Below, one piece after another: positions 46,768 through 57,097 of a stretch of 64,000 nt of DNA; position 1 is the first letter of the stretch; the number at the start of each line of letters is the position of its first letter. The DNA is from Notospermus geniculatus (lineage: Eukaryota > Nemertea > Pilidiophora > Heteronemertea > Lineidae): NCBI GenBank assembly GCA_002633025.1, contig NMRB01000722.1, positions 91,812-155,811 on the forward strand, given 5' to 3'. The notes beneath the pieces are model-generated. The model had not been told where the DNA came from. It was given only the letters and a program-made list of their open reading frames with translations, and made no database searches. A program made the position numbers and the translations under genes.

Positions 46768-49711
46768 AGCGCACATGAGGTCATCTCAGTGAGATACATG
46801 TATCATCTCTGCAAGCCATGCCTTGCGTGAGCTTCCCTATCTCTGCAAGTTAAAGGACCACAGTATTGCTTCCCAATCCTGCGTTACACCTACCCGCGTT
46901 AAGGGAGACCTCTATTGACGACTTGGTAAACTACGCATGTTAGTACGTGCATTGTAGTGTAATCATACATTCTCCAACACTGGGGCGAAAGGCTTAACTA
47001 CAGTATTGGAGAATGGTGTCGGTGGCGCCGGCTGTCGACAGAAAGTGGCAATACCGTGGTGCTTTAAGGCGCCTCTCCATGTGACAGTTTTCTATCGAAA
47101 GTTTGCTGTCAGATAGTCAATTATGCTGTCTGACAGCAATAACTGACTATCTAACAGCAAACTTTCGATATAAAACTGTCACGTGGAGAGGCGCCTTTAG
47201 TTACATGTCCACGACACAGCTCAATGACACAATTTCCAATCTTGCAGACACCAATCTGTATTTGTGCTACCAACTTTCGGAGCAGATAACATTGAGATAA
47301 TCTCAAAGACAGGCATTTGTACGTCGTGCTGCCAGCTTGACGGGCACCGGTAGACAACTGAATATATGGAGCTGACCATCTGGGCCAGAATATTTGCCAA
47401 CCAAGGGTCCAATGCACAGATACACAGAACTTGCCAAGCAACAGGTGTGGAATGAGCCGAGATGACGTCAGTGAAATGATACTGAAGGCGGTGAAATGAT
47501 ACTCAAGTCATCCATCATCAGATCATGTAAACTGTATTATTTACATCGACCACAAAATTAAAACATGTAGAGTGGACTCTGAAAGCAGTCGTACGCGATG
47601 CTCTGGTCCTTTGCTCCTTTCGTCCTAAGTAACAACTCGACCGTGACCATAAAAAGTTCATTGGCGAGCAAATATGAATTCTTGTTCCTATGTATCTAAA
47701 TACACTGTACATGCAAAAATTAAAATGATTATAAAATGTCCACCATGCCTGTAGGTGTGAACATGAATGCAGGCATAAGAGAACTGATCACCCTTCCTGA
47801 AGTGGCACAAGACAAGACTTGTACATAACAGGGAGTCAGTCCCACGACTGAAAATTAAGCACACCCCAGAATTTATACCCACCCCAATCCCTCAATTTAT
47901 TGGCAATCAGAGAACCATTCTTGGCCTGCAGTTAGCCGATTCAAACCAGGCACATCACCCAAGAATGCTGTAACGGGCTGAATTCATGTTACTCATTCAT
48001 GTTACTCAGAACTTGCCCAATCAGTGATCGCGTAGTAAATTCCATAGTAATCACGTGACGTGATGATTGACAGGCGCTCATTCATACTGGCGTAGCACGG
48101 GAAAATGAAAACGAGGCTGTCTTGCTCGCCCCGGCGGTTCAGGATCACTTTAAGATAACAAAAGCCTCATGGGCCTTGCACTCAGCTGCCCTGGTATTGG
48201 TGGAAGGTCAACTCCTGGACAACAGTAACCAAGGGAAATACATGTAATTCACCTCTTTACAGTCCTCAGACAATCAATGCAGATTTACTGATGCAGTGAA
48301 AAGAAGACAAGTAAGAATTAACCTACATTCTGGCAGTAACAGGAGCTTACAGAGCTTCTGTACTAAAATCACACACTGAATTTACAACCTGTTTTTATCT
48401 TGACGAATGAGTCTTAGTACAGCTTAATTCATTCATGTCAATACATCCTTCATACAACCTCAAGGCAATGCTAGGACCCTGTTTCATATCAGCATGCTAT
48501 AAATCATTTACCGTTAGCATGCCTGTTGTGTTCAGTATCCAGAAATAAAGCACAAAGGCGACACACAAAATATGATATAAAAGCAGAGGTTTGTCCTCAG
48601 AATTCTGGAGAACGACCTCTGCATTTATCATGCTGTGTTCAGTACATGTCATGTCACCAACTTTTCTTGTGCCTCCTACTTCAACGTTTTTCGCTTTTAC
48701 AAATAACCACAAAAATGAATGGCTGTGACTTATCAAAATTAAATGGAAATTATTGCTGTAACCCTCATATTGCCAAAATAAGTGGATGCCAAAGTTATGG
48801 TTTCACAAAAACGCTAAATTAAATGAATGCTAATACTTCTAGTTTTTTTCCAAGTGCTGTGGTGGGAAAGTAAGGAAAGTTTCAATAAAACAGCAGATGA
48901 GGAATGTTTTTTAAGTGAGGTATTGTGACTTGGAAATGGTGTTGCCAGACACTGCATATAAAGCAGATATCCAGATGAGGGGTGAAAAGCTTCTGAAAAG
49001 TGACTGAAAATTGGTTGGGGATCATATAATCAGTCAATGAATATAAGAAAATCCACATTCTATAGCAACAACTTTTATATACGACTCCCGTCAGTATCAG
49101 TAGAAGCCAAGGGCTGAATACAGGCAACAGCCGTGGTGCACGTGCGTAACTAAGTTAAAGCAGTTTCATGTTGTCATCTCCTTGCTCAATCATCGCTGGT
49201 TAAAAACCAGGGCAAGACCTCCACTAGTCAAATACATCTTCGGTTGCAGTGGATGCTGCAAATGGAAAAGAAAATGACAGAAAACGGAAAATTATATAAT
49301 AAAGGCTAAGGGAATTCGTCATCCTATGGACCGACAAATTATCACTGAGGACAAACGGGACAAAAATTGCTGGACAATCCAATGATTTTTATGAAGATCA
49401 TTCATAAACAGGTCTGAATGAGGGACCAGCAATATCAGCAGTGACATGTTGATGTTTGCCCTTGGCCACTCTCACAGCCCAGGCAAGCAATCAGTTACTC
49501 TTGCAAACTTTTTTGCGCCGGCTCATAATGGGGGCACAAGAGTGACGATTCACACCTGCCGTCCACAGCCAATGGAAGGCTGACCACCCTCCCACAGCAG
49601 GGTTATTTACCCCACTCCTCTTCATCCACTCGCACGCTCTCTGTGTGCGAGTGGATGAAGATGAGTGAGACCAAAGCCTTGCTATGGGAGGATGAGGCTT
49701 ACAAACCTTCA
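46768..49711. other. Region downstream of the TCF20/RAI1-like gene
   Basis: Holds one foldback element (47068-47195) and a hairpin near 46965-47015 (CATTCTCCAACAC / TATTGGAGAATG). The right part probably includes the 3' UTR of the minus-strand gene, but I could not pick a polyadenylation site with confidence. No other gene. Confidence 0.5.
47068..47195. mobile_element. Foldback element GGCGCCTCTCCATGTGACAG
   Basis: 128 bp with arms GGCGCCTCTCCATGTGACAG / CTGTCACGTGGAGAGGCGCC and inner TCGAAAGTTTGCTGTCAGAT. Flanked by TTTAA and TTTAG, like the elements at 31 and 35 kb. Confidence 0.88.
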
Positions 49712-49756
49712 TCAAGTCCCCTTCTCACGTGATCCCATCATCTTTAACTTCTTGTC
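49712..49756 (-). CDS. TCF20/RAI1-like gene, terminal coding exon
   Basis: Acceptor TTTCCAG at 49757-49758, then DKKLKMMGSREKGT and TGA. It continues in phase 0 from the KHK end of the previous exon. Only 14 residues, basic, closing the protein soon after the ePHD, as in vertebrate TCF20/RAI1. Confidence 0.85.
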   Translation of the reverse strand, partial: DKKLKMMGSREKGT

Positions 49757-49941
49757 CTGGAAATAAAACACTATTGATTAGCAAAATTCATCAACCACTG
49801 GCACTGCAGGGATCATCAAACATCAAATGTTCAAATGCACATAACGGTACTGAAATCCAGTTCAACACTGAATCAATTACACGCAGATAGCGAACCATCA
49901 AATGCTGCCATCTAGATTATTTCCAGAAACTATGTGTTGTA

Positions 49942-50503
49942 AGGGATCGTCTCCAAAATACAAACGTGTGGAATTCGTTTAAACGAATTTAAAACGACTT
50001 TTCATAAACGAAATTGAAATGAAAAAATTCGTTTGAGAACTGCTTGAAGAACGTTTGACATGGCCCGCATTTTCGTTGCAATTTCGAACGAAATATTCGT
50101 TTGATTTCTTCAGAGAAACGTTTTAGAATTTTGTCGAGCGAGACAAACGTTCCAATGCGTTTCAAACGAACAACGTTTTCTTCCAAGCACAAGAAACGTT
50201 TGCATTTCGTTTGACATGAAAACATTTTGCATTCTGATCGGCGCTAAAAACGTTTGAATTTCATTCGGTGCATGAAACGTTTCATTTTCGTTGGGAACAA
50301 AAATGTTTGCACTTCGTTGCGGAATTCGTTTGGTACTTTCCGTTTGGTTTTCGTTTGGGGAGAATTCGTTTCAAAACAGTTTCGAAAATCGTTGGAAAAT
50401 CACTTCAGTTTCGTTGGAGTATAAAAATTTCAAACGATTTTCAAACGATATTGACATATGTTTGAAACGCGTTTGAAACGAAAACAATTTGGAGACGATC
50501 CCT
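49942..50503. mobile_element. 562-bp inverted-repeat element with AAACGTTT-rich interior
   Basis: Ends AGGGATCGTCTCCAAA and TTTGGAGACGATCCCT. The interior is packed with degenerate copies of AAACGAAT, AAACGTTT and TTCGTTTG in both orientations. It lies in the intron between the last two exons of the TCF20/RAI1-like gene. The ~65-80 codon frames inside it come from the repeats. Confidence 0.88.
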
Positions 50504-50816
50504 AACTGCAGGGTGCCTAGACGATGGCATGAGCCTGATATACAAGTGCTGCCATCTTTTCCCCAACACTATCAACAAACACCTCCATCAAACAGCTACC
50601 AGTCAATACAGCAGATCTGTAACATGAGGCAGTAGTACATGGTTCAACTACTGGTGTGCAAATTCCTCAAAGGTTGCTATGTATTAACATGGCAAAGCTT
50701 GGAATTCGGAAACAATGTATAGTCCTACTGGCATATTGAAATTTGCATTTGCTACGGCACAGTCAATTCAGTTTCGCATGAATTCTAATGAAGATAAAGA
50801 TTAGTGTACCAATTAC

Positions 50817-50866
50817 CTTATGCTTCGGACAAAAAAGGGAGAAATTTTCCTCATACATGAGGCAAT
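50817..50866 (-). CDS. TCF20/RAI1-like gene, ePHD last-ligand exon
   Basis: 50-nt exon, acceptor GTTGCAG, donor AAG|GTAATT. It reads (D)CLMYEENFSLFCPKHK, supplying the last Cys and His (C-P-K-H) of the extended PHD. Phase-1 entry and phase-0 exit both match its neighbours. Confidence 0.92.
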
Positions 50867-51042
50867 CTGCAACAAAAGGTGAACAGCATGTATATGATAC
50901 ATTCTCTAGATGACTTGTAGGCAAAGTTTATCTGAAGATGGGTCATACAGCAGCGTTTTCCACAGTAGAGGTATGATTTGAAACTTGGAGGGGATCCTCG
51001 ACAAGAACATCCTCACCAGTTTACCAGCACTGTGGTACTCAC

Positions 51043-51136
51043 CTTTATCAACAGCACAGAGATAGTGATATTTCTGGTTGCAACCTTTTTGTAAGCAGCC
51101 TATCGTAGCACCATGGTTCTTGCAACCTGAACACGT
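51043..51136 (-). CDS. TCF20/RAI1-like gene, ePHD core exon
   Basis: 94-nt exon, acceptor TTTGACAG, donor G|GTGAGT. It reads [19 protein letters not shown] then [12 protein letters not shown], giving the C-x2-C, C-x4-C and H-x2-C zinc ligands typical of the TCF20/RAI1 and MLL-type extended PHD. The G-A-T-I-G-C and Y-H-Y-x-C-A strings are diagnostic. Confidence 0.94.
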
Positions 51137-51383
51137 CTGTCAAAGAGAAATGATAGAAAATGCTGCTGAACCATTGGATTTGCCAGGCATTTTGAATGAT
51201 TTGTAATTGGAGTCACTTAAGTGAGTTCATGAAACAGGGCATCGGAAATCGCTACTTTCTGGATGGTTTCGTGGGCTTTGTCCAGTGACGGGGTATACCT
51301 GATAACAATGTTTTTCATTCATTAACACTTACTGGTCGATTGGTTACCTTATCCATCTCATGTGAATAGGAGCAGTCAGCCAG

Positions 51384-51500
51384 GCCAAAAGATGGCAGCA
51401 AAATCCTAGCGGACCAATACATAGGAAAATCCACGTGATTGGTGCTCGATCAAGAATGAATGGGTCTGCTATATGCACTGAATTGGGCCGTAGTGACATC
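51384..51500. repeat. Dispersed repeat, copy 2 (first at 33457)
   Basis: Order of words matches 33457-33585: CAAAAGATGGCAGCAAAATC, CTAGCGGACCAATACA, GATTGGTGCTCGATCA, GAATTGGGCCGTAG. Intronic. Confidence 0.6.
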
Positions 51501-52737
51501 TATTGGTCAACTCACTGACAGCTCCTATTGCTGGACACACCTGTGTCACATCACTCACAGTGATATCAACTTTTTTAGACAATTTCTATGTGTGAGGATG
51601 GTAAATTTCTTTTCTAACTCAGATCGAGTTTCCCTGCTGAAAAAGGAGCAGTTTGCAAATCGTGGCAACACAATGTGGGAACGAACACAAGCCACGCAGC
51701 TTGAGGATAATGCAGTCGTGACAGAAATCTACCAAGCGCAGATAACGCAACTTGCCATCGGCTCAGTCTCCATGTGAGCGCAAACATCCAGTAAATGAAT
51801 GCTTGCGACATGATCCATCATCTGGATACAATGTCTAATTTCCACGCAACATCACCTGGTACCATACAGTACCAACGCTGGAATTAATGAGTGTTTTTCA
51901 GCATGGCGTTTAATAATCAATTTGGTCGAGTCCACACGCTGTCAGTGGGGAAGAAGGAAGAGATTGGGCGCCCAGACAGAATCAATCTACTCTTCAGAAA
52001 TTACTTCCTCACGGCACAACCAGCAAATTCTAATCACACTTTTATCTCGGAGAAAATATCCCAGGCAAAATTAATCTTGCAGTGTAAACATTTCTCAAAT
52101 TATTCGCCGGGAATAGATGATTGGTTGAGATTAAAATACTTGGCAGGGTACATACATTGTATTACTGAGATCAAAATACAGTCTGTCCGTCCAAACAAGT
52201 TTGTTGGGTCGCATCAAGTGTTTGCCAGGATAGAGGAAATACAGGAATAATGTATCTTTCATAATTCATGAAACTATGCGGCCTAATTCTCGGCTATCTG
52301 GTTGAGTAGCACATTTATTGATTTAATATCAACCTCGGCTACAGTAACACAGCACAGTTAAGAGAGTGAAGGACATTGTGCATGTCATGACCCAAGCTAA
52401 CCAGGTTCGTTTCTTCAGGGATATGTTCATTGACATGGCCCAGAAAATAAATGTGGCCAAGTGCCAGGCGGTAGATGCTGCATTCCTTATATTTGTGTAC
52501 ACTATTCTTTGTACGCTGAATAAGTGCACATTGTACGAGACTAGACATACACACTTGCAGATTATATTACAAGGATGAGACAATGGATACTCAGCACAAG
52601 AATATCCTGCTCAAACAATACAGACTTGTGAAGGAATATAAGAATATGAACAAAGTACCCCAAAAAATCACAGCTGATGATGTACAGAATGAAAGAATAT
52701 CAGTGCCCAGACTTGCACGGACTCACAAGATACTTAC

Positions 52738-55020
52738 CGTTTGAATGGCTATTTTGGCAGCATCAGCTAATCCCTGCAACTTGTCCCCGACCATGTAGAC
52801 ACCTTGGGCCCACACAGCACACTCTTCGTGCACCCAGGCTTCACCTACATCGGATTTACTATCCTTAGCACCGAGGCTTGTGCTTGCTCCTTTCTTTTCT
52901 GAGTCCCTTGGGCTTTTACTGCCAGATGAGGATCTCCTTTTGGGCTTCGAATACTCGTACAGGAAAATGTCACTATCATCATCATCCCATGACTTTCGTT
53001 TTTTTGATCGTTTTGAGCTCGATATCTTTGGTGAGGTGACCCGTGGTTCAGATTTGACTACCGGAGGTTTAAATCCTTCAACAAAATAAGGTCCAAATAA
53101 ATCACCCAGTTTTTGGTACGTGCTACCTCGCCCGCAGAAGCAGCACACCCATGGTGCATTAGTCAATGGCCTATCAGGCACCATTGCCTGTGAAACACTA
53201 CGTTCCTTTTTCTCCGGCCGAGATTGTTTCTTTTTGTTGTCAACCTTTTCAAATTCAGTTTGTCGGTGGTTCACAATCGTACAAGATTTAGGCTGATCTT
53301 TGGGACCATCGATTTTTAACGTTGGCCCCAAAAATGGTTTCTTCTCAACACCCTCAGACAATTTTTTCTTCCCACCCTTCGGACTTTTGACGAGATCTTT
53401 ATCCTTTTCCTTCGTCTTATCCTTTCTGTTCTTAGTCTTACTCCCAACAGGCCGCCCTCGTCGCTTTTTGGGCGATTCATTGGTGCCACCTGGAATAGGA
53501 GTGTTGGGATCGTCAATTTCTACCTTCACCATAGGAGAATCTACGATCACTTCCTCTGAATCAGAATTTGTTCGTTGCATTGCAACTGATTCACATCCCA
53601 ACGGCCCATCAGGACAATCACGTCTGATCTGCTGGGCCTGAACTGCGACATCATGTTCTACACAAACAGGCTGCCCAGAATTCACCAGATTTTGCCCTGC
53701 CGGTTCCTTTTTAACTTCCCTGTCAACACTATTCTGTAAATCCTGATGGCTTCCATCAAAACTGTTCCTTGAATCATCGTGATGACTCCCTGTCGACATA
53801 CGGTCAGATTTTCGTCGCCCATATAATCTCTGAGGACTCCTCATTTGACTGTCTTCAGATAACCTCCTCGGGGAATCACTACTTTCTGAACACCTATTGG
53901 AAAACCGCCCAGGGGAATACTGTTCTGATTTTACATTTTTGTCATGGACTACATCCTGACCGGTAGGAATATTTGACGCACGACTTTCAGCCTCAACAGG
54001 CTCATTTCTACAACACACATCAACATTATTCATTTCACTATCCACGCTACAGTGCCGCCCGTCGACGCACGGCGTTCCGCCATCACTGCCATTATCTCCG
54101 ACAACACTTTTAGGGTCTATGACACGTTTTTCTGGCAGCATTACTAACTTTTGTAAAGATTGTAGTGGTCCATTGCTGTGGGATGTATTGGAAGATGAAC
54201 TCATTCCACCGGGCGTCACGGATGCCGGCGGTGAGAAATGACCCTGGTTATTCGGTGACATCATGGGATGGGTGTGTGGCGACGGTGTCATGGATTGATT
54301 CATATGATTGGGTGAATTTAATGGATGGTTTGCATGTGGAGATCTCAAAGGCTGATTGGGCGACCGCAATGACTGGTTACCAGTTGGTGACATCATACCA
54401 CTGGGATTCACAGAAAGTGGTGACTTTACCGCCTGACCAGGACTAGAGATGGGCACAGGACTTGAACTGGGAACACTATGATTACTTTGAGTGGAAGCCG
54501 GACTCCGAACCATCATCGGGCTTATCGGAGACGTCCGGTTCTGTGGATGTAACGGCGATGCGCTAGGATATGCGAACTGCCCTGGCGGTCTGACTGGCGG
54601 GGTAGGTGTTGGCGTTTGTGCAGGACTGCTACCCTGCATCTGGTGAGGTGACGACGGAAGCGGACTATTGATCATACTACTGAAATAACCCATAGTTTGT
54701 GGTTGCCCATTCGGGTAGGGAGGCAGCATACTTGGTTCATTCCCACCAGGAGGGTAAATACTATCACCCATTGGCTGCGATGAAGGACCCTGCATGGCGG
54801 ATGCTGGGGCTGGGGGACAGGAATTTGAATACGGCCCCGCTCCTGGCCCAGGCATAGACATTGGTCCATCCGAATGGTGATTCATTGGTCCATACATGTG
54901 ATTTGGGTATGAGTTTCCATAATTGTTCGTTGGGTACTGCCCCGGTGGCATGTATTGACTGTTCATGTTGTTGTAGGTGCTTTGATTGTTGTAGTTCAGA
55001 CAGCCTCCTGGATGGTAAGC
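52738..55020 (-). CDS. TCF20/RAI1-like chromatin protein, large central exon
   Basis: A 2283-nt phase 0-0 exon encoding 761 residues of an 856-residue protein. The N-terminal ~260 residues are Pro/Ser/Asn/Met-rich with repeated S-P and H-P motifs, typical of transcription co-regulators. An isolated conserved-looking segment, LQKLVMLPEKRVIDPKSVV, follows. Next comes a Ser/Asp-rich region with KVEIDD and EVKKEP SUMO-like sites. An AT-hook (KKRRGRPVGSK, ~residue 553) and a highly basic region lie before the first half of an extended PHD. That half has WVCCFCGRGSTYQKLGDLFG (~660) and AWVHEECAVWAQGVYMVGDK (~760). TCF20 and RAI1 are nuclear nucleosome-binding regulators; this protein is about half their vertebrate length. 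Acceptor TTTTGTAG, donor ACG|GTAAGT. Confidence 0.95.
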
Positions 55021-56993
55021 CTACAAAAGAAAGAAAACAACTTATCAGAAATGTTTGATTCATGAAGCCATTGACAATTGGCAGACTCCACTGGTATTTC
55101 AAGATCCAGAAGTTGCAGAGGCATGGGAACAAACTTAACTCTTTCTGGCCAAAACATGGGATATCTCATGATGGTGCAAATATCAGATGTCAGCCTTGAG
55201 TTGGTGGTTAATTAGAAATGAGGAAACAGCGTCCAGATGGGATCACAAAGACCTGAATAATGAATGAAGCTGTATAAAAATACCAGCGTCCAATTTTGAT
55301 TTGCAGCCAAATCCACTGGCAATCAATAAAGGAAGCTCAATCCCCAGTGACTGCCTCATTTCCTGTGGACCTTGTGAGGACAGGATGAAATTATGGCGAG
55401 GTGGTTTCAGAATGGAGACCAATGCAATCAACAGAGATGATCCAAATTTTGATCCAAAAGTTGGTTCCAGAATGGAAGCGATGCGTAATACAGTCCAGAA
55501 ACCTATCTACTCTATTTCATAGATGAGATTCATCTAGCTACACAATGAATTAGGCAAAACAGTCAGCATCGTACCTCGCTTTGCATTCTGACAACATGAT
55601 CTAAGACAAGCCACCCAGGGCAGGCTGAGCTGGTTTAGCATTCCTCATCTACATCAAATGTAATGCAACACTTGAAATATTAGCAGGAGTCACTTATGAA
55701 TTATTGACAACCCACGGTATAGCACGTGTACCAGTATGTGCATATTGTACATGTGAACATAGAACTGCACGCATTCTCTGTACATCTTTTACAGTGTCAG
55801 GCCTTATTGCAGAGACGGTTTCCTTGCAACTTTCCATTGAGCGTGAGACTTTCTCGTGCCATAAAACCTGGAAGGGTGTGTAATGAAAGCATCTCGGGGC
55901 TTCCATCTATCCAAACAGAAATGTCAGATGATAAATATGATTAGAGGATCATGTTGACACAGCTGATCCAGGGCTGAGTCGTTTTTTAACTAAAGAATAA
56001 TGATATCGTGTGGGTCAATCAACTCAATGGCATTTAAATGTCACAGAAAACTTAGATCACCTCCCATGCCCACAAATGGAATAGGGCAATATCTCTACTC
56101 TGTGATCCGAGGGATCACGGTTGACTGAACTCTTCTTTCTCATACTATGAGGTACATGTTGTATGCTGTCTGAAGGCTATTACTTCAATTAACAATGCTC
56201 CCACTCGTCAGAAGTGGTGATATTGCCTTTTGCCACCAGAGGGCAGGAGAATCCAATCGGATACAATACTGCTGGCTATCTTCCCAGCTCTGGAAGTAGT
56301 TCGATACCGAGATGCAGTGTGGCGCTAGGTGACTAGAGGAGAAGTCATCTTTGCCTGAAGGAGGAAACGATGTGACCAACGATATTTGCCCAAATAAAAG
56401 GAGAATGACATATAGACATCAATAGGTACAATATGATCGCCATGCACAGACACAGCATGATTCACAAAGGAAATGGAATCATTACTTGTAAACATAACGC
56501 CCGCTAAGACCGAGGTAGACCAACAAACTGACATCCTAAATGAACGACCACCATAATCATTAGGAGATGACTCTACACCAGGCTAGAAAATTCTGCAGAT
56601 GTTCTCCCAAAGACCAATCCATTAGTGACAGCAATGTATTCCTGGCCGTATGGGGCCGGCAATCTATTCTCGACACTGTCAACAAGGTATGCATCTACTT
56701 AGCTTTCATGGCCTGTGGAGATGATCATCAAAATCCTCCAACTAGACGAGAGTCTACAGATCAATAGCCAGAGCTGGCTATGGATAAAATGCATAAGATA
56801 TGTGGGAGAGTTCACCATGACACAAAGTGCTCAACATATTTTCCGTTATTGTAAATCCTTGGGGTGAGTGAGAGATCGCTTGGGGTATAAGCTAAGACAT
56901 CATTTTGAGAGGGAGCTCTGCTGCTGCATCAACTTCCATCATCCATGAGGATGAGAGGGTTAGCGATAAATCAATGCCATAACAACTACGTAC
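55021..56993 (-). other. TCF20/RAI1-like intron 1 (between coding exons)
   Basis: About 2 kb with no exon or repeat that I could support. Confidence 0.6.
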
Positions 56994-57097
56994 CATGTCC
57001 ATGCTATTGCTCTGGTTGTAGTTCATCGGTGGCATGTGATTGCTTCCCATGTAAGGACCCGGTCCATTAGATTCACTGCTATACTGGTTCATGGTAC
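56994..57097 (-). CDS. TCF20/RAI1-like gene, first coding exon
   Basis: Acceptor CATTCCAG, then GTACC and ATG at 57092; 33 codons (M-N-Q-Y-S-S-E-S ... S-M-D-M) to an ATG|GTACGT donor in phase 0. The composition (Asn, Met, Pro, Gly, Tyr) continues smoothly into the large exon. Because an acceptor lies 5 bases before the ATG, at least one non-coding 5' exon must lie further right; I could not locate it. Confidence 0.88.

Noticed and set aside
50268-50476. Overlapping 60-codon frames rich in Phe and Asn
   Set aside because: Products of AAACGTTT-type repeats in the foldback at 49942-50503.
51891-52250. 119-codon plus-strand frame inside the TCF20/RAI1-like intron
   Set aside because: Antisense to an intron, with no recognisable domain or splice partners and no coding-like bias I could point to.
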